Origin: Paraburkholderia phenoliruptrix
GTDB lineage: Bacteria > Pseudomonadota > Gammaproteobacteria > Burkholderiales > Burkholderiaceae
Reading direction: 5' to 3'
Length of the DNA stretch: 64,000 bases
Assembly: GCF_019511605.1 (NCBI RefSeq)
Contig: NZ_JAEUAV010000011.1
Coordinates: 124,001-188,000 of the forward strand
Part shown: positions 44,143-53,309 of the stretch, piece after piece
Numbering within the stretch: position 1 is the first letter of the stretch
Layout: each line of letters begins with the position of its first letter
The notes under the pieces: model-generated
The model's database searches: none
The model's input: the letters and a program-made list of their open reading frames with translations, nothing else
Told to the model about the DNA's origin: nothing
Translations under genes and position numbers: made by a program

Positions 44143-45628
44143 GATCGCGGGCCAGGTAGGCGTCGAGCGCGCTGTTATCAGCGGCAACGAGGGTGGTCAG
44201 ATCTGCTGTGTCCTGACCCGGAATGCGCACGCGTGTGAACACATGCGCCGGGTAGACCACCGGACGCGTCGCGTCCAGTCCCATCTTCGCGCTGACACCT
44301 TGCAGATGCGGCGGCGCGTCGGCGGGCTGGCCGACCGTTGTCGAAGGATCGAGCGTCGAGCCTTGCGCGCCCGCCACGACCACCAGATCGCGGTCGGCCT
44401 GAAAGCGCGTCGCGATCGCCCACTCGATCTCCGCCGGATCGTGCACGTTCACGTCCATGTCCACGACGACCACCTGCTTGATGTCATAGTGCGCGCCGAA
44501 CGCACACAGAATCACGTTCTTGGCTTCGCCTTCGCGCTTCTTGTCGAACTGCACCCAGAGGTGATAGCGGCACACGCCGCCCACCGACAGATGCACGTCG
44601 TTCACCGCGGGATGGCTACGCTGAAGGTGCGCGAGGAGCGTCGCTTCGCGCGGAATCGCGCCGAGCAGCAAATGCTCCATTTCGGCCGGCACAATCGTAT
44701 GAAAGATCGGGTTGCGCCGATGCGTCACCGCCGTCACTTCGATCACTTCGCGCGCTTCCTGCGCGCTGTAGTACTTCGGGAACTCTCCGAACGGGCCTTC
44801 CGGTTCGCGCACGTTGGGCAGAATGCGCCCTTCTATGACGATCTCCGCGAACGCGGGCACATGCACGCCGCTTGTCACGCATTGCGCGACCGGCAACGGC
44901 GCACCGTGCAGCGCGCCCGCAATTTCCAGCTCGTCGTGATTGATCGGTGTAATGGCTTGCGAAGCGAGCATCGTCAGCGGATCGACGCCAATGGCAACGG
45001 CCACGTCGAGCGCCTCGCCCGCTTCCTCGGCACTGCGCTGGAACGCATGCAGATGGCGCGGCAGCAGCAGGATCGCCATGCGATCGCGGCCATGCACCTG
45101 GATGCGGTTGATCGACACGTTCTGCACGCCGGTGCGCGGATTGCGGGCAATCACAAGACCCGCGGTAATGTACGGGCCGTTGTCATGCTCGCTGTGCGTG
45201 GGAATGGGCAAAAGCGCGTGCAGATCGATTCCGTTTGTATGCACCACTTGTTGACACGGCGCGTCCTCGCGCGCAACCACCTTGGACGCAAGCGGCGCGG
45301 CTGCAGCGGCGGAAAAGCGTGCAAGCAAGGCGGCCTCTTCCACGCCCATGGCTTCGGCAATCCACGCGCGCTTCGACATGAAGCCGCTCACCACCGGAAC
45401 CGCATGCCCGCCGGGGCGCGTGAAAAAGGCGGCCTGCCTGCCGTCGAGGCGTTTGGCGACAGCGGCCAGTTCGTGTTCGAGCGCAACCGGCTTGTCGATG
45501 GTCGCGAGGCGTTCCGTCTTCGCAAGATGCGCGAGCCAGTCGCGCAGCGAGAGCGAGCCTGCGTCCGGGCTGTCTGCAGCCGATGATAGTGAGGACATGC
45601 CGTGCTGTGCGGCATCGCGAATGTTCAT
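44135..45628 (-). CDS. hmfF: UbiD-family 2,5-furandicarboxylate decarboxylase
   Basis: This 497-residue UbiD-fold enzyme has the prenyl-FMN and metal region SINRIQVHGRDRMAILLLPRHL and the acid-rich loop EPEGPFGEFPKYYS that supplies catalytic Glu residues. HmfF proteins decarboxylate furan-2,5-dicarboxylate to 2-furoate. I choose ATG 45628 because GGAG is six bases upstream; METLMNIRD at 45640 is the alternative. It is the first gene of the operon, with a LysR-type dyad at 45780-45795 about 150 bases upstream. The other UbiD substrates would need another downstream pathway. Confidence 0.87.
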   Translation of the reverse strand: MNIRDAAQHGMSSLSSAADSPDAGSLSLRDWLAHLAKTERLATIDKPVALEHELAAVAKRLDGRQAAFFTRPGGHAVPVVSGFMSKRAWIAEAMGVEEAALLARFSAAAAAPLASKVVAREDAPCQQVVHTNGIDLHALLPIPTHSEHDNGPYITAGLVIARNPRTGVQNVSINRIQVHGRDRMAILLLPRHLHAFQRSAEEAGEALDVAVAIGVDPLTMLASQAITPINHDELEIAGALHGAPLPVAQCVTSGVHVPAFAEIVIEGRILPNVREPEGPFGEFPKYYSAQEAREVIEVTAVTHRRNPIFHTIVPAEMEHLLLGAIPREATLLAHLQRSHPAVNDVHLSVGGVCRYHLWVQFDKKREGEAKNVILCAFGAHYDIKQVVVVDMDVNVHDPAEIEWAIATRFQADRDLVVVAGAQGSTLDPSTTVGQPADAPPHLQGVSAKMGLDATRPVVYPAHVFTRVRIPGQDTADLTTLVAADNSALDAYLARDHG

Positions 45629-45779
45629 CAACGTCTCCATCTGTTCTGTACCTCGCCGCGTGACGCGGTAGCGAGAGATGGCCCAAGCGTAGCGACATCG
45701 CGCCATAACTTCTAATACCGTTTTTTGATGCGCCGGATCATTGGCTCTTATATCGGTGTTAGCCCCGATGACAGGTTTT

Positions 45780-45795
45780 TGATAGTTGCGTATCA
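45780..45795. promoter_or_regulatory. candidate LysR operator TGATA-GTTGCG-TATCA in hmf promoter
   Basis: This 16-base dyad lies in the divergent spacer between hmfF and the second LysR gene. A minus-strand -10-like TATAAG (45747-45752) is about 28 bases downstream of it on the hmf side. That is a natural activator position next to a promoter with a poor -35. Confidence 0.5.
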
Positions 45796-45931
45796 ATTGA
45801 CCAGGTCCTGCGGCGCGAACAGGTCGATGCGCGCGGCAAGAATGCGCAGCCACGCGAACGACAAAACGCAGCGCCGGCCGTGATACGGTTGGGCGCCGCT
45901 ATTAGCGCCGCTGATACCAACTAAGGGTGAA

Positions 45932-46873
45932 ATGGACCTCAGGCAAATCCAGTACTTCATCGCGCTGTTCGAGGACGGCTCGGTGACGCGGGCGGCCAAG
46001 CGGCTGAATATCGTGCAGCCGGCGCTCAGCATGCAGATCGCCAAGCTCGAGGACGAATTGCATCAGCAACTCTTCGAGCGCGGCGCGCACGGCATGGCGC
46101 CAACCGCGGCGGGGCGGCTCATGTATCGCCTCTTTCTGCCCATCATGCGCGACCTCGCCCACGCCCGGCAGCAACTGGTTCAGCGCGACGAAGTCGTGAC
46201 GGGACACGTGAACATCGGGCTGATTGCGTCCGTCACGGAAAGCGTGCTCGCCGATTCGCTGTCTCGCTTTCATGCGCAATATCCCGATGTCGAAGTGACG
46301 ATCGCCGACGGCTACAGCGCGACTTTCATCGACTGGGTAGCCGGCGGTCAGCTGGATGCGGCGATCATCAACAAGCCGCGGGCGCGTCTGTCGCTCGACT
46401 CGCGCGCATTGCTCGACGAAGAAATGGTGCTGGCAACCAGCGCCGCGCACGGCCCGGATCTGCCGCACGCGATAGAACTCGCGCAGTTGTCAGAACTGGA
46501 GCTGGTGCTGCCGACCAAGCGTCACGGCCTGCGTGGCGTGCTCGACAGCGCTGCGCAGCATGAAGACGTGCTGCTCGCGCCGCGCTTTGAAATCGACGTC
46601 CTTTCCACCATCCTCAAACTGGTGGAAAGCACTCGCTTTGCGACGATCCTGCCGCGCATCGTTGTCGAGCGCGCGGCGCGGCATGGCACGTTGCGCGCGT
46701 GCCCGATCCTCGCGCCGCGCATCGTGCGACATGTGGTCTGCGTGAGCCATCCGCGAAGACCGTTGAGCGCGGCCGCTGAAGCGCTGATCGCGATGATTGG
46801 CGATGAGCTGCATCAAGCGTCGAATATTTCGGCTCACGAACCGTCGGGTTCTCTGGACGGCCGGGCGACATGA
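45932..46873 (+). CDS. LysR-family regulator, probable hmf regulator 2
   Basis: This 313-residue regulator has the domain MDLRQIQYFIALFEDGSVTRAAKRLNIVQPALSMQ and an effector domain ending in RRPLSAAAEALIAMIGDELHQ. It is divergent from hmfF and is a clear paralogue of the LysR at 32449, which lies beyond the other end of the operon. It probably activates the operon in response to furoate or its CoA thioester. The two proteins may respond to different furans. Confidence 0.91.
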   Translation: MDLRQIQYFIALFEDGSVTRAAKRLNIVQPALSMQIAKLEDELHQQLFERGAHGMAPTAAGRLMYRLFLPIMRDLAHARQQLVQRDEVVTGHVNIGLIASVTESVLADSLSRFHAQYPDVEVTIADGYSATFIDWVAGGQLDAAIINKPRARLSLDSRALLDEEMVLATSAAHGPDLPHAIELAQLSELELVLPTKRHGLRGVLDSAAQHEDVLLAPRFEIDVLSTILKLVESTRFATILPRIVVERAARHGTLRACPILAPRIVRHVVCVSHPRRPLSAAAEALIAMIGDELHQASNISAHEPSGSLDGRAT

Positions 46874-47003
46874 AGGCATCGCGGTGGGTCGATGGCCTGG
46901 CCGGCTGCGCCTTCTCCTTTTCGTATGCAAGCCGCCAAACGGCTCTTTGCTGAAAACGCCGCGCGACCTCCGCAGGGCACTGCCCGTTGGCGGATCTGCG
47001 CTT

Positions 47004-47693
47004 CTATTGTGCGGCGAGCGCCGGATGCTTGATCAGGGCGGCAGCAACCGAAGAGGACGAAGCCGGGTTTTGCCCGGTGATCAGAAGGCCGTCGGTGACA
47101 ACGTACGGCGCCCAGTCGTCGGCTTTCGAATAGATGCCGCCCCGAGCCTTGAGCTCGTCTTCGACGAGAAACGGCACGACCTCGGTGAGACCGACCGCGG
47201 CTTCTTCCGAATTCGTGAAGCCCGTGACCTTCCTGCCTTCGACGAGCGGCCTGCCGTCGGGCGTCTTGACGTGGCGCAGCACGCCCGGCGCATGACATAC
47301 CAGCGCAACGGGCTTGCCTGCCGCGAGAGACGACTCGATCAACGCGATCGAATTCGCGTCTTCGGCAAGGTCCCACAGCGGGCCATGACCGCCGGGGTAA
47401 AACACCGTGTGGAAGTCGTCCTGTGAAACGCTGTCGAGGCGCACCGTGGTTGCGAGTTGTGCCTTGGCCGCTGCGTCCTTGTCAAAGCGATGCGTCGTCT
47501 CCGTCTGATTGGCCGGCTCGTTGCTCTTTGGGTCGAGCGGCGGCTGACCGCCTTGCGGCGAGGCCAGCACGATCTCGGCGCCTGCGTCCTTGAACGTATA
47601 GTACGGCGCGGCCAGTTCTTCCAGCCAGAAGCCGGTCTTACGGCCAGTGTTGCCCAACTGATCGTGCGAGGTCAAAACCATCAGTACTTTCAT
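47004..47693 (-). CDS. DJ-1/PfpI family protein, class I glutamine-amidotransferase-like
   Basis: This 229-residue protein has the nucleophile elbow LVCHAPG (Cys133-His134), Glu26 in GFWLEELAAPYY, and the GGHGPLWDLA loop. These match the Hsp31/YajL-like group that acts as glyoxalase III or a deglycase/chaperone. GGAG seven bases before ATG 47693 supports the start; a TTG four codons upstream is weaker. It converges with the LysR gene. The substrate is not certain from sequence. Confidence 0.88.
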   Translation of the reverse strand: MKVLMVLTSHDQLGNTGRKTGFWLEELAAPYYTFKDAGAEIVLASPQGGQPPLDPKSNEPANQTETTHRFDKDAAAKAQLATTVRLDSVSQDDFHTVFYPGGHGPLWDLAEDANSIALIESSLAAGKPVALVCHAPGVLRHVKTPDGRPLVEGRKVTGFTNSEEAAVGLTEVVPFLVEDELKARGGIYSKADDWAPYVVTDGLLITGQNPASSSSVAAALIKHPALAAQ

Positions 47694-47877
47694 GTCGTTC
47701 TCCAAAAGAGTGAATCAAGAACAATCGTAGACCAATCGTCTACTGCGTTTTTCGATTTGTTTTCGAGTGGCTGGCAACGACTGGAAGAGGCTGGTTGTTC
47801 GTACTCTGAAGTTGGCGCGGAACGGTCCATGACCCTGCGGCGCATTTTTTCGACGAACCCACGAACCGCCGGCCGCA

Positions 47878-49287
47878 TCAAAGATTCGGATGCAGACCGC
47901 GCACAGGGCTGACCGATTCGAGCAGCGACGCCACGTGAAGAATGGTCGACTCTGCGTGCCAACTACCGACAATCTGCACGTTGATAGGCAAGCCCTCCTT
48001 GCTGGTGCCGAATCGCATCGAGATGCCGGGCAAGCCGGTGACGTTGAGCGGTACGGTTGCGCCTTGGAGATAGGTTGCATCCACGGTGCGGCCATTGATC
48101 GTGAACGTGTCCACGCCATGCTTGTGAGCGGGGATCGGCAGCACATGGGTGATTAGCGCGTCGTATGTGCGGAAATAGTCGGCGTATCCGTCGCGCAGAC
48201 GCTCGGCCGCCTGTTCAGCCTCGATGTAGTCCTTCATCGAGGTATCGGGCAGAGCAAGCATGGTCCTCGCCATTTTGTAGAGTTCGTCCTGATGGCGCCC
48301 GGCCGTCGCTTCCTGGAACGCCGGCTTCATTTCCATGACGTGCAGGCGGTTGAACACATCGAGAGCAAAGTCGCGCTCTAGCGCAGCAATGCGCACGGGC
48401 TCCACCAGCATGCCCCGGCCGCTGAGCGCTTCGGCCGCCGCCTGCACCGTGGCGGCAACTTCAGGGTCCACCGGTCCGAACCCGGGCTCGACCATCCAGC
48501 CCACGCGCAGTGGCCGATCGGGCGAGGGGCCGACTCCGGCATCGAAGGCGACGGTGCTGCTCGCAAAAGCGTCGTGGCCATCAGGACCCGCCAGTTGCGA
48601 GAACGCGAGTGCGAGATCGTGGATGCTGCGAGCCATTGGCCCCACGTGCCAGAAACGGCGCGGCGCTCGCGGCCAGATCCCTGTCATCGGCACGCGACCG
48701 TGCGTAGCCTTGAGCGAAACGATGCCTGTCTGCGCAGCAGGTCCCCGTACGGAGATGGCCAGATCAGTGCCCAGCCCGAGCGGCGACATACCCGCTGCGA
48801 TCGCCGCCGATTCGCCGCCGCTCGAGCCGCCCGGCGTGCGCTCGAGATCCCACGGATTATTCGATCGACCGCTGAGCAGGTTGTCGCTCTCGATCCAGTA
48901 CGAGAACTCCGGCAAGTTCGTTTTCGCCAGCAGGATGGCGCCGGCATTTTTTAGCCGGGCAACGCTGGTTGCGTCGGCGCCGGGAACGCGTCCCTTGAAG
49001 ATGGGCGAGCCGCGCTGAGTCGCCACGCCCGCCGTGTCGATCGAGTCTTTTGCGGTGAAGGGCACGCCGTGCAACGGTCCTAACGGCTGACCCGAGAGCA
49101 CCGCCGCTTCCGCGGCCCTGGCTGCTTTCAGCGCATCGTCTGCGAGGGTAACAATGGCATTCACCTTGGGATCGACAGCCTCGATGCGCTCAAGATGGGC
49201 ATGCACGAGCTCGACCGGGGACACTTCTCGTGTACGAACAAGTTCGACCATACGTGTGGCGTCAAGGTAAAACAGTTCTGAACTCAT
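47878..49287 (-). CDS. amidase (amidase signature family)
   Basis: This 469-residue serine amidase has the Ser-cisSer-Lys triad: Lys80 in FTAKDS, cis-Ser155 in TPGGSSGGES, and nucleophile Ser179 in GTDLAISVRGPAA, 24 residues later as in fatty acid amide hydrolase. The block before Ser179 differs from the usual GTDTGGSIR. GGAGGA precedes ATG 49287. It is divergent from a TetR gene across a spacer with two matching operators, so it is likely repressed by that protein. The amide substrate is unknown. Confidence 0.9.
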   Translation of the reverse strand: MSSELFYLDATRMVELVRTREVSPVELVHAHLERIEAVDPKVNAIVTLADDALKAARAAEAAVLSGQPLGPLHGVPFTAKDSIDTAGVATQRGSPIFKGRVPGADATSVARLKNAGAILLAKTNLPEFSYWIESDNLLSGRSNNPWDLERTPGGSSGGESAAIAAGMSPLGLGTDLAISVRGPAAQTGIVSLKATHGRVPMTGIWPRAPRRFWHVGPMARSIHDLALAFSQLAGPDGHDAFASSTVAFDAGVGPSPDRPLRVGWMVEPGFGPVDPEVAATVQAAAEALSGRGMLVEPVRIAALERDFALDVFNRLHVMEMKPAFQEATAGRHQDELYKMARTMLALPDTSMKDYIEAEQAAERLRDGYADYFRTYDALITHVLPIPAHKHGVDTFTINGRTVDATYLQGATVPLNVTGLPGISMRFGTSKEGLPINVQIVGSWHAESTILHVASLLESVSPVRGLHPNL

Positions 49288-49341
49288 GTGCTTCCTCCGG
49301 CGGTTGGGGGACAGTGATACGGGTCGAGCGTGACAACCTAT

Positions 49342-49355
49342 CTAACGCTCGTTAG
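49342..49355. promoter_or_regulatory. TetR operator 1: CTAACG-CT-CGTTAG
   Basis: A 14-base dyad lies 55 bases before the amidase start. It shares CTAAC-N4-GTTAG with the second site 56 bases away. The pair fits a divergently acting TetR repressor. Confidence 0.6.
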
Positions 49356-49411
49356 TCGATTTGAAGTAAAAAATGCCAGCTGTTGGCTGCGTGGCAGGGG
49401 ATCGGCAACTA

Positions 49412-49427
49412 CCTAACATTTGTTAGG
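49412..49427. promoter_or_regulatory. TetR operator 2: CCTAACA-TT-TGTTAGG
   Basis: A 16-base dyad lies 52 bases before the TetR start and has the same CTAAC-N4-GTTAG core as operator 1. It probably gives autoregulation. Confidence 0.62.
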
Positions 49428-49479
49428 CTGACTTTAATTGGTACAATGAGGGCCGTCAACACTTTTTTTGGGGGCTGTT

Positions 49480-50055
49480 TTGACAGATCAAGCCGTCGCA
49501 AGCTCGGGCGACCGCATCCTTGCTGCCGCGACAAGAATGGCGCAGGCGCATGGCTATGGCGGGTTAAACATCCGCGAGCTCGCGCAGGATGTCGGCATCA
49601 AGGCTGCGAGCATTTACCACCACTTCGCGAGCAAGGCGGACCTGGCGGCGGCGGTCGCGCGACGCTACTACGAGGATGCGGCTATCGCTCTGGAAGCGCT
49701 CTCCGCGGCTTCGGGCGACCCGCTTGTCAGTTTGCGTCGATATCCGGAAACGTTTCGCAAGTCGCTCGAGTGCGACAACCGCATGTGCCTGAGCAGCTTC
49801 ATGGCTGCGGAATATGACGATCTGCCTGAGGTGGTCAAAAAAGAAGTTCAAGCCTTCGCGGACGTCAACGTGGCCTGGCTTTGCAAGTCCCTGGAAGCGG
49901 CGGGCGTCGTCACCGCCGAGGGGGCCCGGGAACGGGCGTGCGCAATCTATGCGGCGGTAGCCGGTGCGCAACTGATGGCTCGCGGCCGGGCAGACATAGC
50001 GTTGTTCGATAGTTTGATCAACAGCTACAGGACCGTCGGATTGTTGCCGGGTTGA
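49480..50055 (+). CDS. TetR-family transcriptional regulator
   Basis: This 191-residue regulator has the TetR DNA-binding domain: SGDRILAAATRMAQAHGYGGLNIRELAQDVGIKAASIYHHFASKADLAAAVARRYY. The C-terminal ligand domain is helical. The start is probably TTG 49480, with GGGGG six bases upstream; a TTG at 49468 is the alternative. It is divergent from the amidase gene, with two matching operators between. A stem GCTCCGC/GCGGAGC (50060-50087) follows the stop and may end transcription. Confidence 0.9.
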   Translation: MTDQAVASSGDRILAAATRMAQAHGYGGLNIRELAQDVGIKAASIYHHFASKADLAAAVARRYYEDAAIALEALSAASGDPLVSLRRYPETFRKSLECDNRMCLSSFMAAEYDDLPEVVKKEVQAFADVNVAWLCKSLEAAGVVTAEGARERACAIYAAVAGAQLMARGRADIALFDSLINSYRTVGLLPG

Positions 50056-50769
50056 CGGCGCTCCGCAATGTCAGCGAGACGCGGAGCCCGGCGCCTCGTG
50101 ACGTGTCGTTGACCGATGTCGTCTTCGTGGCCACGTCGCATTCTCGCGTTCCTCTTTTGACGGTCGACGATGCGCTCAAGGCTTACCGAACGAATCGGAC
50201 CGGTGGCCCCGGCCGTCCGCAGCGCGGCCAAAGATTAAGTATCGATTCTCCGAACAGCAGTTGTGCGCCAAGATACAGCGCGCATTCGCCCCTGAACCAA
50301 AAGAAATTCCCAGCCCTTCGCCTTGCGCTAACTATAATTTCGAAACATTGATTAGCACCACAAACAGTATGTTCCAACGGAGCCTGAAGCACCGGCTTCC
50401 CGCATCGAGCGAAGAAGCATTTCTGCGAGGCGTGGCAATCTTCTGACGTTGCAGAGCGACCCAGCGGCGATACCAGACGCGAGCCGAGCACCCTTTGCAC
50501 GACTGCTTGACCCGCCTGTCATCGCGTGAGAGGTCGGAGGTCCACTGCACAAGGCGCGTTCGGCAAAGCGGCACGCCGCGATCCTTCGCCTTATAGCGTC
50601 CGCTCGCATCCGCAATATATTTTGTACACCCAAGTAAATTCATCCATTCAAGATGATGAATAAATGGCGAGTCGATCCATCAGCCTTTCCTTAACCTGCG
50701 AAAGGAGCAAACAGAGAGCAACTCAATAACCTGTTAGATGAACACACCATGAAATTCGTGGAGACAGCT
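50056..50769. other. gene-poor spacer, AT-richer than its surroundings
   Basis: This 700-base region lacks a gene I can support with confidence. It holds the TetR terminator-like stem near its start and an inverted repeat ATTCATC/GATGAAT at 50638-50661. Its base composition shifts towards A/T in the second half. A weak minus-strand frame (50332-50643) is listed separately. Confidence 0.5.
50332..50643 (-). CDS. hypothetical protein, 103 residues, weak
   Basis: This frame opens MNLLGCTKYIADASGRYK and has four Cys (positions 6, 27, 49, 52), of which the last two form CKGC. The first 60 residues are rich in Lys/Arg, as in a small nucleic-acid-binding protein, and the last 40 look less protein-like. 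I see no ribosome site. It may be a remnant or a chance frame. Confidence 0.25.
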   Translation of the reverse strand: MNLLGCTKYIADASGRYKAKDRGVPLCRTRLVQWTSDLSRDDRRVKQSCKGCSARVWYRRWVALQRQKIATPRRNASSLDAGSRCFRLRWNILFVVLINVSKL

Positions 50770-51279
50770 ATGAAGACTCTAGCTTCACTTGCATTGGCTG
50801 CGCTGCTGGCCGCTCCGGCAGCCTGGGGCGAAACCATCGCCGCCAATGGGCCCAGCGGAGCACATTACGCAAATGGCTCTGCTGAGCCGCTGTGCACCGT
50901 AGATTCAACCACCTTCGATGTGACCTGTACCGCAACCACCATTGGCGGCGTGGGCAACACCAATGCGACAGCAATCCTGTCAGCAACTTACTCAGCCACT
51001 GTGCAATGCCGCAACCATGGCGGTCAGATCGTCGACGTGAAGACGCAGACCACGGAGGCTACTTCGTCGGGAACCTTGAGACCATCCAGAAACGGACAAC
51101 TGGTAGTGCCGTCGCTCAGTACGTCCGCGCCGTCTACGTCTGAGCTACTGGCTTCAGCCACTTGCCCCAACGGAAACTGGACCAAGCTGCTGCTTGGCAC
51201 CCCCACTCTCACAAGTTTCGTGTACACGCTCACCTTCGTGGGCTTCAACCAGCCCTATATCAGCATCGTGGGCCCCTGA
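50770..51279 (+). CDS. secreted protein of unknown function
   Basis: This 169-residue protein begins with a clear signal peptide (MKTLASLALAALLAAPAAWG, cleaved before ETIAAN). GGAG seven bases upstream favours ATG 50770 over ATG 50749. The mature protein is Thr/Ser-rich with four Cys (two CTVDSTTFDVTC-type, one CRN, one CPN) and ends SIVGP. It looks like a small beta-rich exported protein. I recognise no family. It sits 182 bases before a lipoprotein gene. Confidence 0.7.
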   Translation: MKTLASLALAALLAAPAAWGETIAANGPSGAHYANGSAEPLCTVDSTTFDVTCTATTIGGVGNTNATAILSATYSATVQCRNHGGQIVDVKTQTTEATSSGTLRPSRNGQLVVPSLSTSAPSTSELLASATCPNGNWTKLLLGTPTLTSFVYTLTFVGFNQPYISIVGP

Positions 51280-51460
51280 CTGACCCGTTGGCATGGTCTT
51301 GCGCAGGTTCCAGCAATTCGCGGGAACGCTGCCGGTGAGAAGCCTGCCAGCCGCAAGATTGACGTGCCAGCATCGCTGGCACGTCTGCCGTCAGTGGATG
51401 ACGGGTAACGTCATTCGGTGCACTGCAATGCACACTTTTTCAATTAGTGGATGCCTGGCC

Positions 51461-51943
51461 ATGGAACAGGGCGCTCAATTCAATGACCCCGCGTGGCACA
51501 TGCCATTCTTGGCGCGCGGTTTCTTGCATGCCTTGGCGATGCTGCTATGCGGTCTGCTGCTGACAGGATGCGGCGGAGGCGATTCCACACCTGCATCAGT
51601 GGCGGCCTCGCAGCAAGCCGAATCAGGACCGAACACATTGGCCGCGCGCAGCATGCCGCAAGCAGCGGATAAACCGGCAACGCCCGCCGCGACGGACGAA
51701 GCGGCTGTACTTCCGGTAGCGCCCGCCACTTTGGCGCAACTGAACGCGCTGCCGCATCTCTCAGCGCTATCAGACCGTGAGAAGGCGGGGTTGATCCTGT
51801 TACTGCCCTCGCGGTCCGCCGCTCAACGGCTGGAACTGATAAACATGTATCCGAGCCTCGTGAGGCTCCCGGAGCCGCAGAAGGAACTGCTGCTCAATCA
51901 ACTGGAGAAAATAGTCCCCGTCACGGTAAGTCAGACTCAGTGA
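51461..51943 (+). CDS. putative lipoprotein of unknown function
   Basis: This protein of about 160 residues has a lipobox (LLCGLLLTGCGGG) after a hydrophobic stretch, then a low-complexity Ala/Pro/Ser region. A helical C-terminal end follows (LSALSDREKAGLILLLPSRSAAQRLELINMYPSLVRLPEPQKELLLNQLEKIV). The start is not fixed: ATG 51461 is possible, and ATG 51500 gives a more usual signal length. It follows the secreted protein in the same direction. Confidence 0.6.
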   Translation: MEQGAQFNDPAWHMPFLARGFLHALAMLLCGLLLTGCGGGDSTPASVAASQQAESGPNTLAARSMPQAADKPATPAATDEAAVLPVAPATLAQLNALPHLSALSDREKAGLILLLPSRSAAQRLELINMYPSLVRLPEPQKELLLNQLEKIVPVTVSQTQ

Positions 51944-52049
51944 CGTGCTTTGCAGCAAGGTTGCCTTCCGGTGAGCACGACCAGTTGGGCGCGTGCGCGT
52001 GCGTCGATAACGACGCCGCGCAAAGAGCATTCGTGTCCGCACAGTGCAA

Positions 52050-53096
52050 TCAGCTCGCCGCTACATTGAGCGTCGATTCGGACGGCGAGACACTGTCCGC
52101 GACGCCCGTGCCGTTGGCCTGCGCATCGTGCCGTTCGGCCATGGCATCGACGGCGGCGACAATCTGTCCGGCCGCCGCATAATGCACCATATGGCCTGCG
52201 CCCTGCACCATGACAAGTGAACTCTGCGGAATGGCCTGATGCAGCCGCACCGAATGCGCTTGCGGATCGACGATCTTGTCTTCCGCGCCGGCGAAGATGG
52301 CAACCGGTATTGTCAGAGCGGAATAATCGTCGCGTAGCCGTGCTGCCGCCGGAATCATCGCCGCGGCATCTCCGGCTTCGGCCTTGATCTGGCTCGGCCG
52401 CATGATCATCTCTCGCGCAACTACTTCGAAAAAGCGCTCGGGCACGGGCAACGGCGAGAACATTGCGGCCACCATGCGCTTCAATAGAAGCCGTCCGGTT
52501 ATCGGCGAGACGGTATAGCGCAGCACGTCGCCCAACACCGGCAGCGCCACCGGCGCTGTGAGCGCGACGTCGAGACGGACACTCGGATAGTAATAGCCGG
52601 ACACGAGCACGAGCCCCCGCACGTAAGGCGCACCGCCGAGCGCGATGCTCAGCGCAACAGAAGTGCCCCATGAATGTCCGAGTACTACCGGCGCATCGAC
52701 ACCAAGCAGCTCCAACGCGTGACGGATCGTTTCCGCCTGACTCTGTGCGCTCCACATGTGGCTGCGCGGGCGTTCGCTATAGCCGAAACCCGGACGATCG
52801 AAAGCGATCACGCGGTGGCGCTCGGCCAGGCGATCGATCAATCCACTGGCGATAAAGTCCTGCAAAAGCACCGCATTGCCGTGCAGCAGTACAACCGGAG
52901 ATCCGTTGCCCTTGTCGACGTAATGAAGGCGTACTCCATCAACCTCGACGAAGCGGCCGACGGGCGGGTTATCCCGCTCGGCGCGTGAAGCACGGTGTCG
53001 TACCCAAAGCGCGGCGACAGCGGCCGCAGTCGCCGCCGCGGCGACGAGCCCCACGGTTCGCGAAGACTTCGGAACATGGTTGAAGGATCGGGGCAT
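52050..53096 (-). CDS. membrane-anchored alpha/beta hydrolase
   Basis: This 348-residue protein has one N-terminal membrane segment (TVGLVAAAATAAAVAALWV, residues 14-32). The hydrolase domain contains LLHGNAVLLQDF, nucleophile Ser142 in LGHSWGTS, Asp in FAGAEDKIVDP, and His in GAGHMVHYAA. The cap carries several Arg-rich and hydrophobic stretches. It could be an epoxide hydrolase or lipase-like enzyme facing the periplasm. An 80-base structured region precedes it on its strand. Confidence 0.85.
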   Translation of the reverse strand: MPRSFNHVPKSSRTVGLVAAAATAAAVAALWVRHRASRAERDNPPVGRFVEVDGVRLHYVDKGNGSPVVLLHGNAVLLQDFIASGLIDRLAERHRVIAFDRPGFGYSERPRSHMWSAQSQAETIRHALELLGVDAPVVLGHSWGTSVALSIALGGAPYVRGLVLVSGYYYPSVRLDVALTAPVALPVLGDVLRYTVSPITGRLLLKRMVAAMFSPLPVPERFFEVVAREMIMRPSQIKAEAGDAAAMIPAAARLRDDYSALTIPVAIFAGAEDKIVDPQAHSVRLHQAIPQSSLVMVQGAGHMVHYAAAGQIVAAVDAMAERHDAQANGTGVADSVSPSESTLNVAAS

Positions 53097-53309
53097 GTAA
53101 TTGCTCCTGTAGCGGCCAACGGTGGAAAGAGAATAGGCGGCGACGAAAACGACTGACTGCGCTCGACCGGTCAGGCGAACGCCACACTGGTGTCAAGGCA
53201 GGTGTGCGCGCCGTCAGTCATCAAGCGTAACGACTTGCCCGACGACGGATTGCGCGCACCTTCCGCCCGGCGCACCAGGCCTCCGGATGAGAGCCCAGTG
53301 CGAGGCCAC

